Notes: generated from the sequence alone by a model not told the origin. Shown: positions 26,110 through 35,087, counted from the stretch's first letter. The stretch: DNA of 64,000 bases from an uncultured Bacteroides sp. (GCF_900547205.1 NZ_URFY01000023.1:1-64000), one strand, 5' to 3'. Translations and numbers: made by a program.

Positions 26110-26370
26110 TTATAATTTTTCCACTTTAGTGACTTTACCTTTCCCTTGCGTCACCACATTCACGGCTGCTGTAATGGCGGCGAGTATATTTCCCGGGACA
26201 GGTGCAGGACCTCTCGGCGCTTCCTTCTTAGCAGGAACCGCTTCTTCAGGGGCATACTTGTTGACGAGGGCTATCAGCAATTTACCTAAATAAATCACAA
26301 TCAGCAGAATAACAAACACGGTAGCCATTCCGACCACCATCAGCAGAAACGCTGTTTCGATATTTTCCAT
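26110..26370 (-). CDS. oadG: Oxaloacetate decarboxylase gamma subunit
   Basis: An 86-residue single-span protein. The start at 26370 (MENIETAFLLMVVGMATVF) is preferred over an ATG 12 codons upstream because it places the membrane helix at the N-terminus as in the family. A Pro/Ala/Lys linker and a short C-terminal tail (GNILAAITAAVNVV) follow. It anchors the alpha subunit to the beta pump. It is the first gene of oadGAB, 28 bp before oadA. Confidence 0.88.
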   Translation of the reverse strand: MENIETAFLLMVVGMATVFVILLIVIYLGKLLIALVNKYAPEEAVPAKKEAPRGPAPVPGNILAAITAAVNVVTQGKGKVTKVEKL

Positions 26371-26543
26371 ATAATAAACTATTAGTAATTCAAGTCGTTT
26401 TTTCAAAAAGCGTTCGAAATTACCGATTTTTTATTATAAAATAATTTAAGAAAGGGATAATAAAGTATAAAACAGTAATTTGAATAGTATTATTGACGAA
26501 TATTTCTCCTTTTCGTAACTGCATTGTAGGAAGGATTATAAAA

Positions 26544-26580
26544 AGTGTGAGAGAATACCCCTCAATATTTCTCTCACACT
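26544..26580 (-). terminator. Terminator downstream of fecR
   Basis: AGTGTGAGAGAA (26544-26555) is the exact inverse of TTCTCTCACACT (26569-26580). On the minus strand it is followed by TTTTTATAA. It would end the sigma-fecR message about 380 bases after the fecR stop. Confidence 0.8.
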
Positions 26581-26733
26581 CCGGATAAAACAATTATTAA
26601 ATAAAAATACTCAATGATAATATGCCGGTTTAGCCCTATTTCTGGTTTCCTATCTTCTTAACCCTTAACTACCAGAAAAAAACCGGTTAATGTAAACCTC
26701 TGTTATTATTTATCATTAGCCTTCAAAAAAATA

Positions 26734-26823
26734 TTAGCGTAGCAATCTAGTTGTCAAACCTTCTAAAACAACACTCAGTGAGGGAACCGCTATTCGACCT
26801 ACGTTATGGCAGCCATTTTCCAT
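26734..26823 (-). other. Possible 29-residue small ORF in a repeat-like block
   Basis: The frame begins MENGCHNVGRIAVPSLS and ends in TTRLLR. It stands out from the AT-rich surroundings by composition. There is no clear ribosome-binding site and no known family. It is listed because it is the only feature of the 3' region of fecR; it may be part of an intergenic repeat. Confidence 0.2.
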
Positions 26824-26959
26824 CTACCATCTGTCTACTGTTTGTTTTGAGATTAATTTAATTCAGTGCTATTTTTTTCAAACCTCATTAATAGCCCTTA
26901 CAATAGATAGAGAAGGTAACATTTCTTTTTTACCAAGAAAAGAAGAAAAAAAATCGATT

Positions 26960-27799
26960 TTATTCTAATATTATTTCGTTACCCCGTTGTTTATAGGTGA
27001 ATCCGCATGAGCCGAATACTTGCTTCAAGGTCGTTTTCAAGTCTTTGGTCAATACTGTACCATCATAAGTCAGTCCGTCACATTTTTCATACCCCACTAT
27101 CTTAACCTTAAATATATGTTCGATATCCGCCACTACATTTATTAGCGGATCGTCTTCGTATCCCAAAACTTCGGGAAACTCGGATTCTTTCTCTTGCTGA
27201 GCAACGGTGACTATCTTTTTCTCATCACAACGAACACTTTCACCGGCCTTCAACGTACGTTCTCCGACCGATGTCGCTACTTTGACACTACCCTCCTCGC
27301 AGTTTACAAACATATTCTTTCCTTGCTGGTCCACCAGAAATTTTGTTCCTAGCACCGTGACGTCTCCGGCTTCGGTACGCACAGTGAACTTACTTCCAAG
27401 GGTAACGTCGAACGATGCTTTACCGTTCAATTGTAGTCTACGTTGCCAAAGCCATGCAATCTTATTATAGTTGAGTTGAGAGTTTGCCATAATCTGCACA
27501 TTACTACCGTCTGGCAATTTATAATTCATGGCAGTTGCTTCAGCAATAATCTTCTGTTCTGAAATATAGTAACAGCCTATTCCCAGAAGGATTACTAACA
27601 CTGCCGCCACCCTCCAAAACAGGGAAGCGTGGCTAAGTACACCTTGCTTCCTCTTCCGGCTCAAAGCAATCTTATGGCTTTCTTCCCGCTGTAGTTTAAG
27701 CTTGTCGCCTATCTCTACCTTGCGGGAAAATCTTTCGCCAGTCAAGGGAAGTTTCTCTTCTCCTAAATACTTATCCAACGATTCCGTCCAGTTATCCAT
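26960..27799 (-). CDS. FecR-family anti-sigma factor
   Basis: A 279-residue protein with a cytoplasmic N-terminus (about 1-70), one membrane span (about 70-88, FWRVAAVLVILLGIGCYYI) and a periplasmic FecR domain (MNYKLPDGSNVQIMANSQLNY). A C-terminal DUF4974-like domain ends LKQVFGSCGFTYKQRGNEIILE. It holds the adjacent sigma factor until an outer-membrane TonB receptor signals. It lies 12 bp after the sigma gene. No SusC/TonB receptor gene follows, so the signal source is not visible here. It is somewhat shorter than the usual 320-350 residues. Confidence 0.88.
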   Translation of the reverse strand: MDNWTESLDKYLGEEKLPLTGERFSRKVEIGDKLKLQREESHKIALSRKRKQGVLSHASLFWRVAAVLVILLGIGCYYISEQKIIAEATAMNYKLPDGSNVQIMANSQLNYNKIAWLWQRRLQLNGKASFDVTLGSKFTVRTEAGDVTVLGTKFLVDQQGKNMFVNCEEGSVKVATSVGERTLKAGESVRCDEKKIVTVAQQEKESEFPEVLGYEDDPLINVVADIEHIFKVKIVGYEKCDGLTYDGTVLTKDLKTTLKQVFGSCGFTYKQRGNEIILE

Positions 27800-27811
27800 A
27801 TCTCACTTTAA

Positions 27812-28402
27812 TTAAAATATCCATAAGTTAGCCAACATTGCTATCAGGAAAGATTTGCTCAATCGCTCCCGCAACTGGTTTATAGCCATGTGGGTGGTAT
27901 TGTAGACGGTGCGCGATGTTATTCCCATCACCCGGGCTATTTCTTCCGAATCCATCTTTTTATAATACTTCAGATACAATACTTCCCGTTGCTGCTTCGT
28001 CAAGTTATTGAGTTCTTTCTGCAAGACTTCCAATTGCTCTTTCTCTAACTCCGAACGAATAATAGCTGTTTCAATATCTATCTCCAGATCAAACGGATAG
28101 TCATTAGCATCCAGCTCATCCAGAGATTTAAAGACTCCACTATTTTCTTTCTTCAGTGCGTTTACTATCATGTGTCTCAACGAGACGCACAAGTAAGCGG
28201 ATATGGACTGAGGCACAGCACAGGTTTTCCGTTTCTCGAAGATGTAAACAAACAATGACTGAATGGCATCCGTAACCAAAGCATCATCACCAGCTATCTT
28301 CATGCCATAACCATAAAGCAAATCTGCATATTGGTCATAAAGCTGCCGGAATGCCTCTTCATCTCCTTGTTGTATTTTTCTCCAGAATAGTGTACTACTC
28401 AT
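27812..28402 (-). CDS. ECF-type RNA polymerase sigma factor
   Basis: A 196-residue sigma-70 of the extracytoplasmic-function class. Region 2 runs about 10-75 (DEEAFRQLYDQYADLLYGYGMKI) and region 4 about 125-180 (LTKQQREVLYLKYYKKMDSEEIARVMGITSRTVYNTTHMAINQLRE). It pairs with the FecR-type anti-sigma gene immediately downstream. The start lies 46 bp after prfC on the same strand, so read-through from the prfC cluster is possible. Its target promoters are unknown. Confidence 0.92.
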   Translation of the reverse strand: MSSTLFWRKIQQGDEEAFRQLYDQYADLLYGYGMKIAGDDALVTDAIQSLFVYIFEKRKTCAVPQSISAYLCVSLRHMIVNALKKENSGVFKSLDELDANDYPFDLEIDIETAIIRSELEKEQLEVLQKELNNLTKQQREVLYLKYYKKMDSEEIARVMGITSRTVYNTTHMAINQLRERLSKSFLIAMLANLWIF

Positions 28403-28448
28403 CTATATCCTCTCTCACTATTATGAGATATTTATTTCTCTTTTTTAC

Positions 28449-30023
28449 CTAAAACTCGCTTGTAAAATGAAATTTTATATGCTTGAAGTCTATTTGCGCC
28501 ATTTGCAGCACATAGCCGGAATCTGCCAGGAACACATCGCGCCCTTCCCTATCCTTCGCCATATACTGATATTTGCGCTTTTTGAAGGCTTCCAGTTCTT
28601 CAGGATCGTCACTTTCCACCCAACAAGCTTTAAACAGACTTACCGGTTCCCAGCGACAAGACGCATTATATTCGTTCAACAGTCGATACTGAATCACCTC
28701 AAACTGCAATTGTCCTACCGTACCGATAATCTTACGACCATTGAATTGGTTGACAAACAATTGTGCCACACCTTCGTCCATCAACTGGTCGATACCTTTC
28801 GCCAACTGCTTCTGCTTCATCGGGTCTGCATTCTCGATATACTTAAACATCTCCGGCGAGAAACTCGGCAATCCGCGGAAGTGCAGCATTTCGCCTTCCG
28901 TCAGCGTATCGCCAATCTTGAACGTTCCATTATCCGGCAGACCGATAATATCTCCGGCATAGGCCTCATCAATCGTCGTCTTTCGTTGCGCCATGAATTG
29001 TGTAGGCGACGAGAAGCGCATGGTCTTTCCGTGGCGAACATGCTGATAAGGCGCATTACGCACAAACTTACCGGAGCAAATCTTGCAGAAAGCAACACAC
29101 GAACGGTGGTTAGGATCGATATTGGCGGTTATCTTAAAGATAAATCCAGTGAACTTCGGTTCATCCGGCTTCACTTCACGCTCTTCGGCATGAACGGGGC
29201 ACGGACTTGGAGCAATCTCTACAAAGCAGTTCAGCAGTTCCTGCACACCAAAGTTGTTCAGTGCCGAACCGAAGAATACAGGAGCGCAATCTCCAGCCAG
29301 ATAAGACTCTACATCAAGCTCCGGATAGACACCTTCAATCAGTTCCAAATCGCCACGCAACTTGTCTGCCAGCGTCTTGCCGATTTGTTTGTCCAATTCT
29401 TCCGTATGGATATCGACTGCCACCTTTTCCGTTACCATCTGCTTGGATGGTTGATAAAGGTCTAGTTTCTGCTCATAAATATTGTACACACCCTTGAAGC
29501 GTGCTCCCTGCTCGATAGGCCATGACAAGGGGCGAACCTGAATCATCAGTTCTTCTTCCAGTTCGTCCAGCAAATCGAACGGGTCTTTACCTTCACGGTC
29601 CATCTTGTTGACGAAGATAATGACCGGAGTCTTTCTCATGCGGCACACTTCCATCAGTTTGCGGGTTTGTGTTTCCACACCTTTTGCACCGTCCACAACG
29701 ATGATAACGCTATCCACAGCCGTCAGTGTGCGGTATGTATCTTCGGCAAAGTCCTGGTGACCGGGAGTATCGAGGATGTTAATCTTATAATCCCGATAGT
29801 CAAACTCCATCACAGAAGTAGTCACCGAGATACCACGTTGTTTCTCGATTTCCATCCAGTCGGAAGTTGCCGTTTTCTTAATCTTGTTACTCTTCACTGC
29901 TCCCGCTACTTGAATCTGGCCTCCGAAAAGCAAAAGCTTTTCTGTCAATGAAGTCTTACCGGCATCCGGATGCGCAATAATGGCGAACGTTCGCCGTCTC
30001 TGTATTTCTGTATTATCTGCCAT
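28449..30023 (-). CDS. prfC: Peptide chain release factor 3
   Basis: A 524-residue translational GTPase of normal length. The G1 motif is AHPDAGKTSLTEKLL near residue 17-31, G3 is DTPGHQDF near 85 and G4 is NKMDREG near 140. Domain II and the RF3-specific C-terminal domain follow. It removes RF1 and RF2 from the ribosome after peptide release. It starts 5 bp after rfbD in a minus-strand cluster. Confidence 0.96.
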   Translation of the reverse strand: MADNTEIQRRRTFAIIAHPDAGKTSLTEKLLLFGGQIQVAGAVKSNKIKKTATSDWMEIEKQRGISVTTSVMEFDYRDYKINILDTPGHQDFAEDTYRTLTAVDSVIIVVDGAKGVETQTRKLMEVCRMRKTPVIIFVNKMDREGKDPFDLLDELEEELMIQVRPLSWPIEQGARFKGVYNIYEQKLDLYQPSKQMVTEKVAVDIHTEELDKQIGKTLADKLRGDLELIEGVYPELDVESYLAGDCAPVFFGSALNNFGVQELLNCFVEIAPSPCPVHAEEREVKPDEPKFTGFIFKITANIDPNHRSCVAFCKICSGKFVRNAPYQHVRHGKTMRFSSPTQFMAQRKTTIDEAYAGDIIGLPDNGTFKIGDTLTEGEMLHFRGLPSFSPEMFKYIENADPMKQKQLAKGIDQLMDEGVAQLFVNQFNGRKIIGTVGQLQFEVIQYRLLNEYNASCRWEPVSLFKACWVESDDPEELEAFKKRKYQYMAKDREGRDVFLADSGYVLQMAQIDFKHIKFHFTSEF

Positions 30024-30028
30024 ATATA

Positions 30029-30877
30029 TTATAAGGTGTCAATGCATCTTTTAAGGCTTTCCTCCCAATGAGGAATCTCGATGCCGAACGTTGTTTTTAT
30101 CTTTGTTTTATCAAGCACGGAATAAGCGGGACGGTTGGCCTTCGCCGGATATTCTGCTGTGTGCAGCGGGTTCACTTTGCACGAAGTGATGCCTGCGAGT
30201 CGGTGAATCGCTACAGTGAAGTCATACCAGGAACAGACTCCTTCGTTACTGAAATGATAGATTCCGCGGACGATACCTTTATTTATAACAGAGAAGATGG
30301 CTCGTGCCAAATCGTTTGCATAAGTCGGTGTCCCTATCTGGTCGAAAATAACTCCTAATGTTTCCCGTTCTTTCCCAAGGCGAATCATTGTTTTCACAAA
30401 GTTGTTGCCGAAGGTGGAATAGAGCCATGCGGTGCGGATGACGACTGCCTTCTCGCAGTTGTTCATAACTTCTGTCTCTCCTTCCAGTTTCGTTGTGCCG
30501 TATACAGAGTTCGGGCAGGGTCCGCAGTCTTCCGTATAAGGGGTGTGGGCGGTACCGTCGAACACGTAGTCGGTAGATACTTGTATCATTGCCGCTCCAA
30601 CAGATTGTGCCGCACAAGCCAGTTGCTTGGCAGCTTCACAATTCAGTTTATATGCCAATTCCGAATCATCTTCCGCTTTATCCACTGCCGTATAAGCAGC
30701 GCAATTCACAATCAGGTTAATCTGATTTTCAGCAATGTAGGTCCACACAGCCTGCTTGTCGCAGATGTCGAGTTGCTGAACATCTGTGAAATAATACGTA
30801 TGTTGTGGGTACTCTTTTGCAATCACCTGCATTTCGTTGCCAAGCTGACCATTGGCACCCGTTACTAAGATTCTCAT
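30029..30877 (-). CDS. rfbD: dTDP-4-dehydrorhamnose reductase
   Basis: A 282-residue short-chain-dehydrogenase-type enzyme. The N-terminal nucleotide-binding motif is VTGANGQLGNEM. The catalytic YxxxK is in SVYGTTKLEGE (about 128-132) and the STDYVFDG segment is diagnostic for RmlD. It makes dTDP-L-rhamnose for surface polysaccharides using NAD(P)H. No other rml genes are adjacent. It abuts the DUF4924 gene upstream and prfC downstream. Confidence 0.94.
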   Translation of the reverse strand: MRILVTGANGQLGNEMQVIAKEYPQHTYYFTDVQQLDICDKQAVWTYIAENQINLIVNCAAYTAVDKAEDDSELAYKLNCEAAKQLACAAQSVGAAMIQVSTDYVFDGTAHTPYTEDCGPCPNSVYGTTKLEGETEVMNNCEKAVVIRTAWLYSTFGNNFVKTMIRLGKERETLGVIFDQIGTPTYANDLARAIFSVINKGIVRGIYHFSNEGVCSWYDFTVAIHRLAGITSCKVNPLHTAEYPAKANRPAYSVLDKTKIKTTFGIEIPHWEESLKRCIDTL

Positions 30878-31423
30878 TTATTCATCTAGTTTTAATTCAC
30901 CTTTACGGTCTTTATCGTAATAGTTTGCCAACATGGACAAGAAACTGCCAATAGCTTCTACGGCTTTGGCTGTTCCTTCGCTGACTGGTTTTCTTTGCAG
31001 GCGAAGCAGCAACAGTCCGTACAACGCCTCGAAGCAGGTATCCAGTTCGGGTTCATCCTTCTTGCCGTTTTTATTTCGCAGTTCCACGATAAACGGCAGT
31101 GCCTTGTAGTATGCCGCAGTGTAGAAAGGAAATTTTGGAGAAGAGGCCAATGCATTGTGCAGTTCTGTCAGGTTGATGATGACATTCTTGTTAATCTGCA
31201 AATGACCTTTCTCGCGCACTCCTTCTTCGCTCATCATTGTTATCAGGTTGCTGTACCACTCCCTCATGGCGGGTCGCTGTTCTTCGGGATAGCGAACAAT
31301 GATATTCGCTTCCATCTCCTCCAGTTCGCAATGATTGGCACGAATCAGGTCTTCTTCCTGCCACATATATATAAGGTATTCGGCTATATTCTTCTCCTTC
31401 AGTTGTTGGGCTATTTGATTCAT
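30878..31423 (-). CDS. DUF4924 family protein
   Basis: A 181-residue all-helical soluble protein recognised as Bacteroidota-specific DUF4924, from the N-terminal pattern QQLKEKNIAEYLIYMWQEEDLIRA and the later INLTELHNAL segment. Its function is unknown. It is packed directly against rfbD (no gap) and lies 11 bp after the LysE-type gene, implying a constant operon. No enzymatic motif is apparent. Confidence 0.8.
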   Translation of the reverse strand: MNQIAQQLKEKNIAEYLIYMWQEEDLIRANHCELEEMEANIIVRYPEEQRPAMREWYSNLITMMSEEGVREKGHLQINKNVIINLTELHNALASSPKFPFYTAAYYKALPFIVELRNKNGKKDEPELDTCFEALYGLLLLRLQRKPVSEGTAKAVEAIGSFLSMLANYYDKDRKGELKLDE

Positions 31424-31434
31424 ATTTTATCTTC

Positions 31435-32088
31435 TTAATAAAGTGATTCTCCTAATAAAGTATAAATCAATCCGGCAACGGACACCAGCATCACGATGCT
31501 TCCAATCACGCGATTGAGTATCCAGATGCCGCGCAGGTTAAACTTCGTACGCACCTTATTCACAAAAAAAGTGATTCCGAACCACCATACCAGTGCTCCC
31601 AGAGCGATGGCGCAATATCCCGTTATCTCCTCAAACACCAGTACTCCCGGCTGCACAAACGCGAAACGGGCAAAAAGTCCGATAAAAAGGAAGATGATAA
31701 GGGGGTTGGAGAGCGTGACGAAAAATGCCGTGATGAAGTTGTGAAAATACGAACCTTTGCTGGACGATGCCGGACGAATGGAGTTCACCGGATTGCTGCG
31801 AAAGGTGTATATCCCGAAGATAAGCAGCATGATGCTGCCTAGTAATTGCAGATAGAAACTTCCTTTATTGATATAATCGGACACAAAGCTCATGCCATAG
31901 CCTGTCAGCAAAGCATAAGCAATATCACTCAATGAGGCCCCGAGCCCTGTCACAAATCCGTACCAACGTCCTTTGTTCAGAGTACGCTGAATGCACAATA
32001 CCCCCACGGGACCGAGGGGTGCGGACACAACAACGCCAATAATAAAGCCTTTAACTAATATATCGAATATTGTCTCTATCTGAATCAT
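31435..32088 (-). CDS. LysE/RhtB-family exporter
   Basis: A 217-residue inner-membrane protein with about six spans. The start at 32088 (MIQIETIFDILVKGF) is preferred over an ATG 19 codons earlier, which would add a polar Cys-containing extension. The family signature VVSAPLGPVGVLCIQRTLNKG follows the first span. Such proteins export amino acids or related metabolites; the substrate is unknown. It is the first gene of the minus-strand cluster with DUF4924, rfbD and prfC. Confidence 0.88.
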   Translation of the reverse strand: MIQIETIFDILVKGFIIGVVVSAPLGPVGVLCIQRTLNKGRWYGFVTGLGASLSDIAYALLTGYGMSFVSDYINKGSFYLQLLGSIMLLIFGIYTFRSNPVNSIRPASSSKGSYFHNFITAFFVTLSNPLIIFLFIGLFARFAFVQPGVLVFEEITGYCAIALGALVWWFGITFFVNKVRTKFNLRGIWILNRVIGSIVMLVSVAGLIYTLLGESLY

Positions 32089-32154
32089 GTCGCAAATATC
32101 GCACTTTTTTATGATATGGGGATAGGATATTAACGTTTTTTCCAACGAACTTCG

Positions 32155-32162
32155 TATCTTTG
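32155..32162 (+). promoter_or_regulatory. -7 box upstream of the HEPN/nucleotidyltransferase gene
   Basis: TATCTTTG (32155-32162) lies 25 bases before the ATG at 32188. The -33 element is a T-run at a rather short spacing. Confidence 0.5.
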
Positions 32163-32187
32163 CAAGGTTATCACAATAAGCATAATT

Positions 32188-33072
32188 ATGAAGAAGTCTA
32201 TAAAACGTTTGCCAAAGCGGACACAGGAGGAGCTGACAGCCTTGCTAGAATTAGTTCGTAAGAGCGTCGGCAATTGCCAGATGATTATCCTATTCGGCAG
32301 TTATGCAAGGAGAGATTATGTTTTATGGGACAGCAAAATAGAATTTGGTGTACAGACTTCGTATCAGAGTGATTATGATATTCTTGTTATTGTGACCGGA
32401 CCAACCAAACAGGTGGAAGATAAACTACACCGGGTTGCAAACAAATATCATGATATGTTTGCAGACCGTCGCCATGCCTTTCCGCAATTTATTGTAGAAC
32501 ATATCAATACGGTAAACCGCAACTTGGAAGTCAGTCAGTATTTCTTTACGGATATAGTTAAAGAAGGAATTATGCTTTATGATAGTGGAAATTGCAAATT
32601 GGCCAAACCACGGAAATTGAGTTTTAAGGAAATCAGAGATATTGCTCAGAGCGAATTTAGCGAACTGTATCCTTATGCGTGCAATTTTCTGGACCTGGTA
32701 AAAGTATGTCTATCCAAAGAACAAAACAAAGAAGCTGCCTTTCTACTTCACCAAGTATGTGAGAAGTTCTATAATTGCATTCTAATGGTATTTACAAACT
32801 ACCGCCCCAAGAATCACAGGATAAAAGACCTTAACGGATTGGTAAAACGCTTCTCAATGGAGTTGGCAACTGTATTTCCTCAAAATACGGAATGCGAAAA
32901 AGAGTGTTTTGACCTGCTATGCCGAGCTTACATCGAAGCCCGTTACAATAAAGACTATAAAATCTCCCGCGAACAGCTTGACTACCTTATTTCACGCACA
33001 GAAATTCTCAAAGATATAACTGAACGTCTCTGCAAGAAGAAGATTGCAGAATACGATGCAATGGTGGAATAA
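32188..33072 (+). CDS. Nucleotidyltransferase-HEPN fusion protein
   Basis: A 294-residue protein with an N-terminal MNT-type nucleotidyltransferase fold and a C-terminal HEPN helical domain. The nucleotidyltransferase has the motif GSYARRD near residue 37-43 and SDYDILV near 61-67. The HEPN part has HQVCEKFYNCILMVFTNYRPKNH and the end motif EARYNKDYKIS. In two-gene MntA-HepT systems these domains are antitoxin and toxin; the fused form is common in Bacteroides. A classic R-x4-6-H HEPN site is not clear (R-x3-H is seen), so RNase activity is doubtful. It lies 138 bp before the AAA/nuclease gene. Confidence 0.82.
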   Translation: MKKSIKRLPKRTQEELTALLELVRKSVGNCQMIILFGSYARRDYVLWDSKIEFGVQTSYQSDYDILVIVTGPTKQVEDKLHRVANKYHDMFADRRHAFPQFIVEHINTVNRNLEVSQYFFTDIVKEGIMLYDSGNCKLAKPRKLSFKEIRDIAQSEFSELYPYACNFLDLVKVCLSKEQNKEAAFLLHQVCEKFYNCILMVFTNYRPKNHRIKDLNGLVKRFSMELATVFPQNTECEKECFDLLCRAYIEARYNKDYKISREQLDYLISRTEILKDITERLCKKKIAEYDAMVE

Positions 33073-33210
33073 TCGATATTAAGTACATATTTTAAAAAAG
33101 ATATACAGCCTTCACAACAGTATTCCTCTGTTATAACTAAAGAATGATTTGCATTTATGCTTGCTTTCACGTATCTTCGTCTACTGATTCATAAAACAAC
33201 TGATAAGAAG

Positions 33211-34818
33211 ATGAAATACCCAATTGGAATACAGAGTTTCGATCGCCTTCGTGAAGACGGATATGTTTACGTAGACAAGACCGCTTTGGTTTTCAGTCTT
33301 GTGCAAGAAGGTTCAGTCTATTTCTTGAGTCGTCCCCGCCGTTTCGGGAAAAGCTTGTTGGTAAGCACGCTCGCCTGTTACTTTCAAGGACGAAAAGAGC
33401 TTTTCGACGGACTGGCAATATCCAGCCTCGAAAAGGACTGGCTGCAATATCCTATCTTCCGTGTAGACTTCAACGGAGGGAACTATACCCGTGAAGGCGA
33501 ACTGGAGAAAAGCATCGAAACTTACATAGCCAAATGGGAAGTAGAATATGGTAAAGACCCTCTTGAAACCACTACGGGAGACCGCTTCAAGGGAGTGTTG
33601 CAACGTGCCTACCAAAAGACCGGACTGCGCGCCGTAGTGCTAATTGATGAATATGATAAGCCAATTCTCGACGTACTCGACACCGGAGCCTCTACCCGCA
33701 CCCACGAAGGAGAAAAGCTACTGCTAGAGGATCATCATAGGGAGATTCTCAAATCGTTCTATTCCACCTTTAAAGGAGTCGACGAATACCTGAGATTCGT
33801 TCTGCTGACAGGAGTTACCAAATTCTCACAAGTAAGTGTATTCAGTGGATTCAACCAGCCCAAAGACATTAGCATGAGTGAACAATACGAATCGCTTTGT
33901 GGAATCACCCAAGAGGAACTGGAGAAATATTTCGAAGAATCCATATCGCGATTGGCAACTAAATACCAATGTACAGTAAAGGAAATGAAGGATTGGTTGA
34001 AACGACAGTACGATGGTTATCATTTCAGCACGAACATGACAGGCATTTACAATCCATTCAGCATACTAAATGCCTTTGACATGAATGAAATCCGCGACTA
34101 CTGGTTCGCCACCGGGACTCCCACTTATCTGATACGCCTGTTACAGCACAGCCGCGAACAGATGAACGAACTGACAGGGAAATTCTACGATCCGGCTATG
34201 TTTGTAGACTACAAGGCGGATGTAGAGCAACCATTACCGATGATTTTCCAAAGCGGATACCTCACAATCAAGGAGTATAACAGAAGAATGGGAACCTATC
34301 TACTCGATTTCCCGAACAACGAGGTACGAAAGGGATTCCTTTCTATGTTGGCTGCCAACTATATGAAGCCGAAAAGCAAGGAAGTGACAAGCTGGACAAC
34401 TAATGCCGTAATGGATCTTGAACGAGGTGATACAAACGCATTCCGCCTTTCGCTCACTTCTTTTCTAGCAAGCATTCCTTATGATTCTCACGGTTCGCTA
34501 AAAGATATAGATATCACCGAGAAACATTTTCAATACACTTTTTATCTGTTGCTTCGACTCATAGGTGTATATTGCCTTGCCATCCATTGTGAAGATCGCC
34601 AAAGCTACGGACGAGTGGACTGCACGCTGGAGATGGACGACTATGTGTATATATTCGAATTTAAAATGGATGGTACTGCACGTGAAGCTCTGGAGCAAAT
34701 TGAGAAAAATGGCTATGCTAAACCCTATTTGGCAGACAAGCGAAAGGTTGTTTGCATCGGATTAAGCTTCTCTTCTTCCACGCGGACAATCGAGGATTGG
34801 GAAGAAATCTCTGTATAA
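33211..34818 (+). CDS. AAA-ATPase with PD-(D/E)XK nuclease-like domain
   Basis: A 535-residue protein. The start MKYPIGIQSFDRL at 33211 is the family start; the longer frame adds 18 unlike residues. An N-terminal AAA-ATPase_like domain has Walker A RPRRFGKSLL (about 45-54) and Walker B VVLIDEYDKPI (about 150). A C-terminal PDDEXK_9 domain has a VDCTLEMDDYVYIFEFKM core (D...E-x-K, about 480-497). The family is highly duplicated in Bacteroides and its role is unknown; a conflict or mobile-element function is inferred from its domains. No partner gene follows; 1 kb of non-coding DNA does. Confidence 0.88.
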   Translation: MKYPIGIQSFDRLREDGYVYVDKTALVFSLVQEGSVYFLSRPRRFGKSLLVSTLACYFQGRKELFDGLAISSLEKDWLQYPIFRVDFNGGNYTREGELEKSIETYIAKWEVEYGKDPLETTTGDRFKGVLQRAYQKTGLRAVVLIDEYDKPILDVLDTGASTRTHEGEKLLLEDHHREILKSFYSTFKGVDEYLRFVLLTGVTKFSQVSVFSGFNQPKDISMSEQYESLCGITQEELEKYFEESISRLATKYQCTVKEMKDWLKRQYDGYHFSTNMTGIYNPFSILNAFDMNEIRDYWFATGTPTYLIRLLQHSREQMNELTGKFYDPAMFVDYKADVEQPLPMIFQSGYLTIKEYNRRMGTYLLDFPNNEVRKGFLSMLAANYMKPKSKEVTSWTTNAVMDLERGDTNAFRLSLTSFLASIPYDSHGSLKDIDITEKHFQYTFYLLLRLIGVYCLAIHCEDRQSYGRVDCTLEMDDYVYIFEFKMDGTAREALEQIEKNGYAKPYLADKRKVVCIGLSFSSSTRTIEDWEEISV

Positions 34819-35014
34819 TCTTCTTTTACACGGAGTTTAAAAAGTATGACTTATTCAAAACCGCATGGAGTTGAGTCTGTTCCGTATCGCAATTATATTG
34901 GATAAAGCGAGTTCTTTTCTTGGAATATATTCAACACGTGTATATCTACAGGAGAATTGATGGAAATCAAATAAATAAACGGAGTCTTTGATTTGAAATT
35001 TGGGTTCTACTCAT

Positions 35015-35087
35015 CGGCCCGCTCCTCACCGAGAATCGACCCGCTCCTCACCGAGAAACAGTGGTTTCCTCGGTGGGGAACGGGCCG
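35015..35087. repeat. Duplicated hairpin arm with one shared partner
   Basis: CCCGCTCCTCACCGAGAA occurs at 35018-35035 and exactly again at 35040-35057. A single near-complement, CTCGGTGGGGAACGGG, lies at about 35069-35084. Either copy can pair with it, so two exclusive hairpins are possible. The outer CGGCCCG/CGGGCCG bases favour pairing of the first copy. The block is much more GC-rich than its surroundings. Confidence 0.75.

Larger units (their letters stand above)
26371..26959. other. Gene-poor region between oadG and fecR
   Basis: No standard gene is seen in 589 bp. It contains the oadGAB promoter area (a weak TAATTTCG box on the minus strand), a minus-strand terminator (26544-26580) and a block around 26734-26860 with higher GC. 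That block has a 29-residue frame on the minus strand and a 14-residue frame MAAIFHLPSVYCLF on the plus strand. The block looks like a dispersed repeat, not a gene. Confidence 0.5.

Noticed and set aside
28467..29465. 332-codon open frame antisense to prfC
   Set aside because: It lies wholly opposite a certain gene, has no recognisable domain or start signal and an atypical His/Arg/Ile-rich composition.
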